Source of the DNA: JALZDI01 sp035557095
GTDB lineage: Bacteria > Actinomycetota > Actinomycetes > Propionibacteriales > Nocardioidaceae
Reading direction: 5' to 3'
DNA length: 42,135 nucleotides
Assembly: GCA_035557095.1 (NCBI GenBank)
Contig: DATMEB010000057.1
Span: forward strand, 1 to 42,135
In this document: positions 28,233 to 35,875 of the stretch, one piece after another
Layout of the letters: every line of letters begins with the position of its first letter
Numbering within the stretch: position 1 is the stretch's first letter
Notes under the pieces: generated by a model
The model's input: the letters and a program-made list of their open reading frames with translations, nothing else
Database searches by the model: none
Told to the model about the DNA's origin: nothing
Made by a program: the position numbers and the translations under genes

Positions 28233-28261
28233 GGCCCCGGTCCCCGCCAGGGACCGGGGCC
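28233..28261. terminator. Hairpin terminator after collagen-like gene B
   Basis: GGCCCCGGTCCC and GGGACCGGGGCC, 12 perfect pairs with loop CGCCA, 58 bases after the stop. It resembles the terminator after gene A in sequence. Confidence 0.75.
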
Positions 28262-28375
28262 GCACCACGTCCGGGCCCTACCGGTGCCGTGATGGGATGG
28301 GCAGGTGCCCGGCCGGTCGTACGCAGCCACTCACGGCACCGAGCGCCGAGCCCGCCAAGGCCGGGCGGTGCGCCG

Positions 28376-29014
28376 GTGAGTGCGCCGTCGTCGTACCTCA
28401 CCATCGCCCGCGCCGGCGAGGTCGAGATCGAGGTCAAGCGCTCACGGTTCCTGTGCCGTCTCCGGCGCGTGGACGACGAGGAGCAGGCGCGCACAGTGGT
28501 CGACGAGGCACGCCGCGAGCACTGGGATGCGCGCCATCACTGCTCGGCATTCATCCTGGGCGCGGCGGGCCGGGTGCAGCGCTCCAGCGACGACGGTGAG
28601 CCGGCCGGCACCGCGGGCGCGCCGATGCTCGAGGTTTTGCGCGGCCGCGAGGTCAGCGACGTGGTTGCGGTGGTCAGCCGCTACTTCGGGGGCACGCTGC
28701 TCGGTGCCGGTGGTCTGGTCCGCGCCTACTCCGATGCCGTGCGCACGACGCTCGACGACGTCGGCGCCGTGCGCCGCCGACGGATGCGACTCCTCGACGT
28801 CACCGCCGGGCACGCCGAGGCGGCTCGGCTCGAGCACGACCTGCGGGCGCGGGGTGTGGTCGTGGACGACGTGACCTACGCCGAGCGTGCGACGCTGCGG
28901 ATCGCGGTGCCCGACGGGGCCGTTGCCGAGCTCCACGAGACGCTCGCGCGGCTCACCGGCGGGGCGGTGGACAGCCGAGACGCCGGCACAGTCTGGGCCG
29001 ACTCCGGTGGCTGA
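28376..29014 (+). CDS. IMPACT/YigZ family protein
   Basis: A 212-residue two-domain protein. IEVKRSRFLCRLRRV and SDDGEPAGTAGAPMLEVLRG are the family hallmarks, followed by VVSRYFGGTLLGAGGLVRAYSDA; the C-terminal ferredoxin-like domain (RLEHDLRARGVVVDDVTY) matches the DUF1949 extension. Eukaryotic IMPACT modulates translational control; bacterial members have no firmly settled role. GTG 28376 is chosen because it begins the conserved strand; the ribosome site is weak. Confidence 0.9.
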   Translation: MSAPSSYLTIARAGEVEIEVKRSRFLCRLRRVDDEEQARTVVDEARREHWDARHHCSAFILGAAGRVQRSSDDGEPAGTAGAPMLEVLRGREVSDVVAVVSRYFGGTLLGAGGLVRAYSDAVRTTLDDVGAVRRRRMRLLDVTAGHAEAARLEHDLRARGVVVDDVTYAERATLRIAVPDGAVAELHETLARLTGGAVDSRDAGTVWADSGG

Positions 29015-29032
29015 CAGATGCGCACCAGAATG

Positions 29033-29069
29033 TTGACCGGGCGGTCAGTCAGTCGTACACTGAACAGTG
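29033..29069 (+). promoter_or_regulatory. Promoter TTGACC-17-TACACT with two overlapping palindromes
   Basis: -35 TTGACC (29033-29038) and -10 TACACT (29056-29061) are exactly 17 bases apart, the best promoter in the window. The perfect palindrome TGACCG-GG-CGGTCA (29034-29047) covers the -35 and CACTG-AA-CAGTG (29058-29069) covers the -10. Binding at either would block polymerase. The TetR gene two positions down is the obvious candidate, which would make this an autoregulated operon. Confidence 0.65.
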
Positions 29070-29126
29070 CAGAAGGAGGGCCGCCGGGTGCGGACCGACG
29101 ACCCCAGTAACCGTGGGAGGTTGGTC

Positions 29127-29486
29127 ATGAAGGCCTGGAGAAGGTGGCAGGACTGGATCGCACTGGTCGCGGGTGTCTACGCGCTGTTGTCCCCGCTGTG
29201 GACCGACACCGACACCGCCGCCATGTGGTCGCTGATCGTGTTCGGTGCACTCATCGCGCTGGCGTCGCTGGCATCGTTGGCACGTCCGGAGATGGACCCG
29301 CTGGAGTACGCACACGCCGCGCTCGGGGCGCTGTTGTTCATCGCGCCGTGGGTGCTCGGCTACGCCGACATGATGGGAGCCGCGTGGACGTCGTGGATCG
29401 CCGGAATCGTCACCCTGGTCGTCGGGGTGGCCGCACTTCCGATGACGCGCAACATCACCGGCGGACGAGCGGCACCGCAGCACTAG
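29127..29486 (+). CDS. SPW repeat membrane protein
   Basis: 119 residues, four predicted membrane segments in two repeats. Each repeat has the family motif: LSPLW in the first (about 22-26) and IAPWVLGY in the second. RRWQDWIALVAGVYALLSP is typical of the N terminus. Function is unknown in all members. ATG 29127 has GGGAGG six bases upstream, giving a leader of about 60 bases from the promoter at 29033. A TetR gene follows after 70 bp. Confidence 0.88.
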   Translation: MKAWRRWQDWIALVAGVYALLSPLWTDTDTAAMWSLIVFGALIALASLASLARPEMDPLEYAHAALGALLFIAPWVLGYADMMGAAWTSWIAGIVTLVVGVAALPMTRNITGGRAAPQH

Positions 29487-29556
29487 GTTCTGAGCTCCCC
29501 AATGCCGGCGCAGGGCGGCAGGTCGCCGTTCCTGCGCCGACGGGCGAGGTGCGGTG

Positions 29557-30159
29557 ATGGTCAGCAAACCCCGTAAGCCACGCAAGGCAGCAGAGCGGCG
29601 TACGCCTGACGCGAGCAGGCGGCGCATCCTCGACGCAGCCGAGGAGCTGTTCGCCCGGGACGGGTTCGACGCCACCCCCACCGCACGGATCGCGAAGCGG
29701 GCCAACGTGCCCAAGGGCCTCGTCTTCTACTACTTCCCGAAGAAGATCGACGTCCTGCTCTCATTGCTCGACGAGCGCCTGACGACGTCCCCGTTGCTCG
29801 ACCACGAGGACGTCGTCACCCGCGGCGACGTCGCGGGAACCCTCGTGGCGCTGGCCGAGGAGATCGACCTGGGTGGGCGCGAGTCGGCGGTCCTGCGCAC
29901 GATCATCTGGCGTGAGTCGGAGACGCACCCGGAGGTACGCCGGTGTCTCGCCGAGCTGTACCGCGTGCTGTTCGGGATCACCCGGCGCGCGGTGATCGCC
30001 GCGCAGGAGCTGGCCGCGGGCCATCCCAAGCTCGACGCGGCGGTGCAGTCGTTCGTCGCCGCGATGCTGCTGGAGTCCAACTCCGCACGCGTCGAGGGGC
30101 CACCGGTCGACCTGCGCGAGGTCGCCGACCTGGTGGCCGCCGGCGTCGAGCCGGCCTGA
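29557..30159 (+). CDS. TetR/AcrR family transcriptional regulator
   Basis: 200 residues. The DNA-binding domain spans about 20-65: RRRILDAAEELFARDGFDAT, then TARIAKRANVPKGLVFYYFP, the Y-Y-F-x-K pattern of the recognition and connecting helices. The remaining helices form a dimer/ligand domain of unknown specificity. ATG 29557 is preferred over GTG 29554 because GAGG then sits seven bases upstream. It lies behind the SPW gene and probably represses the shared promoter at 29033. Confidence 0.92.
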   Translation: MVSKPRKPRKAAERRTPDASRRRILDAAEELFARDGFDATPTARIAKRANVPKGLVFYYFPKKIDVLLSLLDERLTTSPLLDHEDVVTRGDVAGTLVALAEEIDLGGRESAVLRTIIWRESETHPEVRRCLAELYRVLFGITRRAVIAAQELAAGHPKLDAAVQSFVAAMLLESNSARVEGPPVDLREVADLVAAGVEPA

Positions 30160-30197
30160 CCGCCCCTGGACACCAGCTCTCGGCGCAAGCGAGGGTG

Positions 30198-30839
30198 TCA
30201 GGCCTCGGCGTACCTCACGCCGGTCGCGTGGATCGGGCAGTAGCCGCCGGGGTTCTTCACCAGGTACTGCTGGTGGTAGTCCTCGGCGTAGTAGTAGCTG
30301 TCCAACGGCGCGATGACGGTGGTGATCTCGCCGTAGCCGCGTGCGGTCATCGCCTTCTGGTAGGTGTCGCGGGACTGCTCCGCCTCGTCCTGCTGCTCCG
30401 GGGTCGTCGTCAGGATGATCGAGCGGTACTGCGAGCCGCGGTCGTTGCCCTGGCGCATGCCCTGCGTGGGGTCGTGGTTCTCCCAGAAGATCCGCAGCAG
30501 GTCGGCGTACGACACCCGCGCGGGGTCGAAGATCACCCGCACCACCTCGGCATGGCCGGTCCGGCCGCTGCAGACCTCCTCGTAGGTGGGGTGCGGAGTC
30601 AGACCGCCCGCGTAGCCGACCGACGTCGACCAGACCCCCGGCACCTCCCAGAACGTCTTCTCCTCGCCCCAGAAGCAGCCGAGCCCGAACACCGCTTCGG
30701 CGTACCCCTCGGGCACGTCGGCCTCGATCGGGGTGCCGAGCACGGCATGGCGGTTGCCCACCCGGAAGGACCGCGTGTCGCGGCCGGGAAGTGCCTCGTC
30801 GGCGGTGGGCAGCTGGGTCTTGTGACGTCCGAAGAGCAT
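30198..30839 (-). CDS. msrA: Peptide-methionine (S)-S-oxide reductase MsrA
   Basis: Repairs oxidised methionine in proteins, using thioredoxin. The catalytic GCFWG is at residues 54-58 with nucleophile Cys55; a resolving cysteine occurs near the C terminus in GGYCPIHATG (Cys201). VSYADLLRIFWENHDPTQ and GSQYRS are further family markers. 213 residues with a ~45-residue N-terminal extension (FGRHKTQLPTADEALPGR) common in actinobacterial MsrA. ATG 30839 follows GGAGGG. It is convergent with the TetR gene. Confidence 0.96.
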   Translation of the reverse strand: MLFGRHKTQLPTADEALPGRDTRSFRVGNRHAVLGTPIEADVPEGYAEAVFGLGCFWGEEKTFWEVPGVWSTSVGYAGGLTPHPTYEEVCSGRTGHAEVVRVIFDPARVSYADLLRIFWENHDPTQGMRQGNDRGSQYRSIILTTTPEQQDEAEQSRDTYQKAMTARGYGEITTVIAPLDSYYYAEDYHQQYLVKNPGGYCPIHATGVRYAEA

Positions 30840-30959
30840 GGTCCCTCCAACAGGTGTGCGCCTCTCCACATTCCCACAGCACGCACGCGCCCGCCCCCTG
30901 GCCCGTGTCCCACCCCGTGGTGGGGCCGTGCGAACGGCGGCAGGGTGGGTCGTGGACGT

Positions 30960-30965
30960 TAGCCT
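30960..30965 (+). promoter_or_regulatory. -10 element TAGCCT, leaderless start
   Basis: TAGCCT ends six bases before ATG 30972 and there is no Shine-Dalgarno, matching the cbs, ilvA and mfd arrangement. Confidence 0.5.
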
Positions 30966-30971
30966 CGTGCC

Positions 30972-32153
30972 ATGGGCAGCCGTGAGCACACCAGCGCGCA
31001 GTACTCCTTCGAGACGCGGGCGATCCACGCCGGTCAGGAGGCCGACCCGCGCACGGGTGCGGTGATCGGTCCGATCTACGCCACCAGCACGTACAAGCAG
31101 GACGGCGTCGGCGGCCTGCGCGAGGGCTACGAGTACTCCCGCACCGCGAACCCCACCCGCGCCACCCTGGAGAGCTGCATCGCGGCGCTGGAGCAGGGCA
31201 GCCACGGGTTCGCGTTCGCCAGCGGGATGTCGGCCGAGGACACCCTGCTGCGCACGGTCTGCCGGCCAGGCGACCACGTGGTGATCCCCGACGACGCCTA
31301 CGGCGGCACTTACCGGTTGTTCGCCAAGGTCGCCGAGCCGTGGGGCCTGGACTACTCCGTGGCCGCGGTCGCCGACGTCGACGCGGTCCGCGCCGCGGTG
31401 CAACCCGGCAGGACCAAGGTCGTCTGGGTGGAGACACCGACCAACCCGTTGCTGGGGATCGCCGACATCGCCGCGCTCGCCGGTGTGGCCCACGACGCCG
31501 GGGCCCTGCTGGTCGTCGACAACACCTTCGCCTCGCCGTACCTGCAGCAGCCGCTCACCCTCGGAGCCGACGTGGTCGTGCACTCCACCACCAAGTACTG
31601 CGGTGGCCACTCCGACGTCGTCGGCGGCGCGCTCGTGGTCGACGACGCCGACCTCGCCGACCGGATCCACTTCAACCACAACTCCGTGGGCGCGGTCGCC
31701 GGGCCGTTCGACTCGTGGCTGGTGCTGCGGGGGCTGAAGACGCTGGGGGTGCGCATGGACCGGCACTGCGACAACGCCGAGCGGGTCGTGGAGTTCCTGA
31801 GCCGGCAGGCGGCGGTGAGCCAGGTGATCTACCCCGGTCTGCCCGACCATCCCGGCCACGAGCTCGCGGCCAAGCAGATGCGGCGCTTTGGCGGCATGGT
31901 GTCGTTCCGGGTGCAGGGCGGGGAACGGCAGGCCGTCGAGGTCTGCAACCGGGCGCGGCTGTTCACGCTCGCCGAGTCTCTCGGCGGCGTCGAGTCGCTG
32001 ATCGAGCATCCCGGCCGCATGACGCACGCGTCGGCCGTCGGCTCGCCGCTGGAGGTGCCCGCCGACCTGGTGCGGCTCAGCGTCGGCATCGAGACCGTCG
32101 ACGACCTGCTGGCCGACCTCGAGTACGCCCTGCGGCCGGCGCCGGGCGGCTGA
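30972..32153 (+). CDS. metB: Cystathionine gamma-synthase/gamma-lyase
   Basis: PLP enzyme of the Cys/Met metabolism family, 393 residues. PLP lysine in VVHSTTKYCGGHSD (Lys208); VDNTFASPYLQQP and the N-terminal YEYSRTANPTRATLE are canonical. Synthase (Met synthesis) and lyase (cystathionine to cysteine) cannot be told apart by these motifs. With cbs 8 kb upstream, a gamma-lyase role in reverse transsulfuration is reasonable; mycobacteria have a similar cbs-metB neighbourhood. ATG 30972 is leaderless. Confidence 0.93.
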   Translation: MGSREHTSAQYSFETRAIHAGQEADPRTGAVIGPIYATSTYKQDGVGGLREGYEYSRTANPTRATLESCIAALEQGSHGFAFASGMSAEDTLLRTVCRPGDHVVIPDDAYGGTYRLFAKVAEPWGLDYSVAAVADVDAVRAAVQPGRTKVVWVETPTNPLLGIADIAALAGVAHDAGALLVVDNTFASPYLQQPLTLGADVVVHSTTKYCGGHSDVVGGALVVDDADLADRIHFNHNSVGAVAGPFDSWLVLRGLKTLGVRMDRHCDNAERVVEFLSRQAAVSQVIYPGLPDHPGHELAAKQMRRFGGMVSFRVQGGERQAVEVCNRARLFTLAESLGGVESLIEHPGRMTHASAVGSPLEVPADLVRLSVGIETVDDLLADLEYALRPAPGG

Positions 32154-32156
32154 ACG

Positions 32157-33620
32157 TTGAGCCTGGTCGCCTGCGTCGACTTCGGGTCGACCTTCACCAA
32201 GGCCGCACTGGTCGACGTCGACGACGGTCGGCTGCTCGCAACCGCGAGCCATCGCACCACCCTCGACGGTGACGTGCTCGACGGGTGGGAGGCGTGCCGA
32301 GCCCGGCTCGCCGCGGAACACGCCGATGCGCGGCACGCGGACGTGCTGGCCTGCTCGTCGGCCGGCGGTGGGCTGCGGATCGCCGTCGTCGGCAACGAGG
32401 ACCTGGTGACAGCCGAAGCGGGTCGCCGGGTCGCACTGTCCAGCGGTGGTCGCGTCGTGCACGTGGCCGCGGGCCTGCTCGACGTCCACCGGGTCGAGGC
32501 GCTGCGGCAGGCCGCTCCCGACGTGGTGCTGCTGGTCGGTGGCACCGACCACGGCAACGCCGAGGTGCTGCTGTCGTCGGCGAAGGCGCTCGCGCGTGGC
32601 GACGCGACGACACCGGTGGTCGTGGCCGGCAACATCGGCGCGCAGGACGAGGCCGCGGCGATCCTGCGCGACGCCGGGGTGCCGCACGTGTGCGCCGACA
32701 ACGTCCTGCCCCGCATCGGCGTGCTGGCTCCGGACTCCGCGCGGGCGGCGATCCGCGCGGTCTTCCTCGAACACGTGATCGGCGGCAAGAACCTCTCCAG
32801 CCGCGCCGACTTCACCGAGATCGTGCGTGGCGCCACTCCCGACGTCGTCCTCGACGCCGTCCGGCTGCTCGCGCGTGACGCGGGCGAAGCCGGCGGCTGG
32901 GGGGACGTGGTCGTCGTCGACGTCGGCGGCGCCACCACCGACGTCCACTCGGTCGTCGAGGTCGACCCCGAGGACGCCGGGCTCGCTCGCCAGGTCGTCG
33001 CGCCGACCCCGGTGACGCGCACGGTCGAGGGTGACCTGGGCATGCGCTGGAGCGCGCCCGACACTGTCGCCGCGGGGCGCGAGCACGGACTGGTGGGCGA
33101 GGACGAGTACGCCGGGCTCGAACGAACGGCGCGGCGGCGTCGTGCCATGCCGGCGTACCTTCCGGCCGACGACGCCAGGCACGCGTCGCGTGAGCGCAGC
33201 CGCGACGAACGTCTGGCCACGGTCGCGGCCGGGGTCGCGCTGCGCAGGCACGCCGGGCGTCAGCAGGTCCGGTTCGGCCCGGACGGGCGACTCGTGGAGC
33301 GCACCGGCAAGGACCTTCGCGAGGTCGACCTGCTCGTCGGGTCCGGCGGCGTACTCCGGCACAACGGCGCCGCCTTCGCACGACGGGTGCTCGAGGCCTC
33401 CTTCGGGTACGACGTGGCCGGAGGGTGGTTGCTACCGCGCGCGCCGCGCGTCGTCGTGGACGATGACTACGTGCTCGCCGCCGCCGGCCTGCTGGTCGCC
33501 GACCATCCGGAGGCGGCGCGCGCACTCCTGCACCGCCTGCTCGAGCCGAAAAGGGCGACGAGGCACCGACGAGGTACCGACGAGGACATGAACAGATCCA
33601 TGAAGAGGACGCACAGATGA
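32157..33620 (+). CDS. GlmL/MutL-like ASKHA ATPase (glutamate mutase L family)
   Basis: 487 residues. An actin/Hsp70-type ATPase: phosphate-1 loop CVDFGSTFTKAALVDVDDG at the N terminus and phosphate-2 loop VVVDVGGATTDVHSV near 250. LVGGTDHGNAEVLLSSA and VAGNIGAQDEA are characteristic of the glutamate mutase L family, thought to help reactivate B12-dependent mutases. No GlmE/GlmS subunits are in the window. TTG 32157 begins right at the first strand, three bases after metB; no better start exists. The tail (about 463-487) is basic and low-complexity. The stop overlaps the AI-2E ATG (ATGA). Confidence 0.85.
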   Translation: MSLVACVDFGSTFTKAALVDVDDGRLLATASHRTTLDGDVLDGWEACRARLAAEHADARHADVLACSSAGGGLRIAVVGNEDLVTAEAGRRVALSSGGRVVHVAAGLLDVHRVEALRQAAPDVVLLVGGTDHGNAEVLLSSAKALARGDATTPVVVAGNIGAQDEAAAILRDAGVPHVCADNVLPRIGVLAPDSARAAIRAVFLEHVIGGKNLSSRADFTEIVRGATPDVVLDAVRLLARDAGEAGGWGDVVVVDVGGATTDVHSVVEVDPEDAGLARQVVAPTPVTRTVEGDLGMRWSAPDTVAAGREHGLVGEDEYAGLERTARRRRAMPAYLPADDARHASRERSRDERLATVAAGVALRRHAGRQQVRFGPDGRLVERTGKDLREVDLLVGSGGVLRHNGAAFARRVLEASFGYDVAGGWLLPRAPRVVVDDDYVLAAAGLLVADHPEAARALLHRLLEPKRATRHRRGTDEDMNRSMKRTHR

Positions 33621-34717
33621 GCGAATCGATCCCCCGTGGCGTGGACATCGCCGCCGCCTGGTCGTGGCGGTTCCTGGTCATCGTGCTGGCGACCGGTGCC
33701 CTGGGGTGGCTGGTCGCCCGTCTCAGCGTCGTCGTCATCCCGGTGATCGTCGCGCTGCTGATCGCCGCACTGCTCGCGCCCCTGGTCAAGCGCCTGCACC
33801 GCGGCAAGCTCAGCCGCGGGCCTGCGACCGGCATCGTCGTCGTGAGCGGCCTGTTCTTCGTCGGCGCGGCGCTGACACTGGTCGGTCAGCAGATCGTCGA
33901 CGGCTTCAGCGACCTTTCGGCACAGGTCGTCACCGGCCTGCGCCAGATCGACGACTGGCTGCGCACCGGTCCGCTGAACCTCTCCGACGCACAGCTCACG
34001 TCACTGATCGGACAGGCACAGGACGCCGTCACCTCCAGCAACGAGCAGATCGTCTCCAGCGCGACGAGCCTGGGAAGCACGCTCGGCCACATCGTCGCCG
34101 GGTTCTTCCTCGTGCTGTTCTCGCTGTTCTTCTTCCTCTACGACGGCGAACGCATCTGGACCTTCGTGACCCGGCTGTTCCCGCAGGCCGCGCGTGACCG
34201 GGTCGACTCGTCCGGGCGGGTGGCCTGGACCTCGCTGACCGCGTTCGTGCGCGCGACGGTGATCGTGGCGTTCGTGGACGCGGTCGGCATCATGCTGGTC
34301 GCGCTGGTGCTGAAGGTGCCGCTGGCCGTGCCGATCGGCGTCCTGGTGTTCCTCGGTGCGTTCGTGCCGATCATCGGTGCCCTGATCTCCGGGTTCGTCG
34401 CGGTGATCGTGGCGCTGGTGGCGCACGGGCCGGTCGTCGCGCTGCTGATGCTGGCAGGTGTCCTGCTCGTGCAGCAGCTCGAGTCGCATGTGCTGCAGCC
34501 GTTCCTGCTGGGAAGGGCGGTCAGCGTGCACCCGCTGGCGGTCATCCTCGCGGTCGCCTCCGGCGTGTTGGTCGCGGGCATCGTCGGTGCGCTGGTCGCC
34601 GTACCGATCGTCGCCTCGCTGAACGTCGTCGTGCGACACCTGGCCTCGTCGTCCGCCGATGCCGATCCCGAGGAGGCCGAGGAGCAGGCCGAGGCCGAGG
34701 CCGGTCCACTCGCCTAG
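33617..34717 (+). CDS. AI-2E family (PerM/YdiK-type) membrane permease
   Basis: 366 residues, about eight hydrophobic segments with the large extracytoplasmic insert after the third (around FSDLSAQVVTGLRQIDDWL). FFLVLFSLFFFLYDGERIW and the C-terminal QQLESHVLQPFLLGRAVSVHP are signature segments. The family name comes from one autoinducer-2 exporter; many members have other or unknown substrates, so AI-2 transport is not claimed. The tail is Glu/Ala-rich. ATG overlaps the preceding stop, with GAGG nine bases upstream. Confidence 0.92.
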   Translation: MSESIPRGVDIAAAWSWRFLVIVLATGALGWLVARLSVVVIPVIVALLIAALLAPLVKRLHRGKLSRGPATGIVVVSGLFFVGAALTLVGQQIVDGFSDLSAQVVTGLRQIDDWLRTGPLNLSDAQLTSLIGQAQDAVTSSNEQIVSSATSLGSTLGHIVAGFFLVLFSLFFFLYDGERIWTFVTRLFPQAARDRVDSSGRVAWTSLTAFVRATVIVAFVDAVGIMLVALVLKVPLAVPIGVLVFLGAFVPIIGALISGFVAVIVALVAHGPVVALLMLAGVLLVQQLESHVLQPFLLGRAVSVHPLAVILAVASGVLVAGIVGALVAVPIVASLNVVVRHLASSSADADPEEAEEQAEAEAGPLA

Positions 34718-34741
34718 GTCAACACGTCCCAAGCGCGGCGG

Positions 34742-35659
34742 TTACGGCACCGATGCCGCGACCCCGGTGATCCCGTGGTGCCGGCGCACGACGGTGAGTA
34801 CGACGGCCACCCCGGTCGCGGTCACCAGCACCGCGACGGCGGTCAGCGTCGCCGAGTCCGGCGACAGCAGCGGCTGGGCCCGCAGCGCCTGCCACGTGGT
34901 CACGGCCATCACGCCGGCGTAGCCGGCGGCGGCAATCCAGACCAGGCGCACCCGTGCGGTCTCGTCGAGCAGCCGGCGGGGCACCTGCGACAGCGCGGCG
35001 GCCAGCAGCGGCAGCAGCTGCAGGGCGTGTAGCCCGACCGCGTGCCCGACGCGCAGGTCGCCGCCGGTGGTGCTCCATCCGGTCAACGCAAGCCCGGGTC
35101 CACCGTCGGGTACACCGACCGCGTGCGCACCGCCACCGGGCTGCAGGATCATCAGCATCCCGAGGGCCATCCCCACCAGCCCGACGACCAGACCCAGCCG
35201 GATGGCCCAGGCCGTGGCCGGCTCCAGGCCCGGCCGGCGCACCAGCACCACCGCCAGGGCGGCCGTGGCCAGCCAGAGCAACAGGATCGTGGCTCCCATC
35301 AGCGAGAACAGGGCGGCGTCCAGCGGAGTGCTCTCGTTGAAGTGGCTGGCCCGGCCGCGGACGACCTGGCCGACGATGACGCCCATCTCGATGACCGACC
35401 CCACCACGATGACCCAGCCGAGAACCGCGCCGGTGCGCCTGCCGCGGCGGCCCAGCGAGAGCATCCACGCCAGCACGAACGCGTACAGCCCGAACGACAC
35501 CGCGAACTTGAACGGCTTGAGCCAGATCGGTGCTCCGAGCAGGACCCGTTCGTCGACGGCGACACCGGCCGCGGCCACGACCGCCAGCCCGGCCATCAGC
35601 ACCGCGAACCAGAACAGTCCCGCATGGCCGGTGCGCGCCTGCGCCAGCAGCACCCGCAT
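34742..35659 (-). CDS. Uncharacterised multi-pass membrane protein
   Basis: About 305 residues with seven to eight hydrophobic segments. The N-terminal third (LLGAPIWLKPFKFAVSFGLYAF, split by a Pro-Phe-Lys turn) recalls an uncharacterised actinobacterial family; no catalytic motif is visible. ATG 35659 is preceded by GAGGGTG seven bases upstream; an open extension to 35689 lacks this. Its stop is 25 bp from the convergent AI-2E gene, and it has its own candidate promoter. Confidence 0.8.
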   Translation of the reverse strand: MRVLLAQARTGHAGLFWFAVLMAGLAVVAAAGVAVDERVLLGAPIWLKPFKFAVSFGLYAFVLAWMLSLGRRGRRTGAVLGWVIVVGSVIEMGVIVGQVVRGRASHFNESTPLDAALFSLMGATILLLWLATAALAVVLVRRPGLEPATAWAIRLGLVVGLVGMALGMLMILQPGGGAHAVGVPDGGPGLALTGWSTTGGDLRVGHAVGLHALQLLPLLAAALSQVPRRLLDETARVRLVWIAAAGYAGVMAVTTWQALRAQPLLSPDSATLTAVAVLVTATGVAVVLTVVRRHHGITGVAASVP

Positions 35660-35685
35660 GTGGATCACCCTCGTCCGTTCCCCGC

Positions 35686-35714
35686 ACAATGCTCGCCGGG
35701 TCGGCCGGCCGCAA
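35686..35714 (-). promoter_or_regulatory. Candidate promoter TTGCGG-17-CATTGT
   Basis: On the minus strand TTGCGG (35709-35714) and CATTGT (35686-35691) are spaced 17 bases, 27 bases before the membrane-protein ATG. The rest of the 216-bp gap to the MFS gene shows no clear gene. Confidence 0.35.
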
Positions 35715-35875
35715 GGTCATGCTCGGGGTCGGGTCGAGTGAGGTGCCGCGCAGCGAGCTCACCGGCTCGGCCAGGAGACACACCTGCTCGACGACCCCCG
35801 CGAAAAGTGGCGGCCATTCGCGTGGCCCGAACGCTCCACCGCGCAACGGCTAGCGCGGCCGGATGGGTAGCTGCT

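Noticed and set aside
30169..30199. GACACC/GGTGTC hairpin between the TetR and msrA genes as a terminator
   Set aside because: Only six outer pairs with a poorly pairing 19-base interior; it also overlaps the msrA stop codon.
32157..33620. This gene as the DNA mismatch repair protein MutL
   Set aside because: It has ASKHA ATPase loops and no GHKL ATPase motifs; the name MutL here refers to the glutamate mutase accessory family.
33617..34717. AI-2 quorum-sensing export as a firm function
   Set aside because: Only the family name supports it; no lsr or luxS genes are nearby.
35690..35846. Open minus-strand frame upstream of the 7-TM protein
   Set aside because: No ribosome site, no family resemblance, and a candidate promoter lies inside it.
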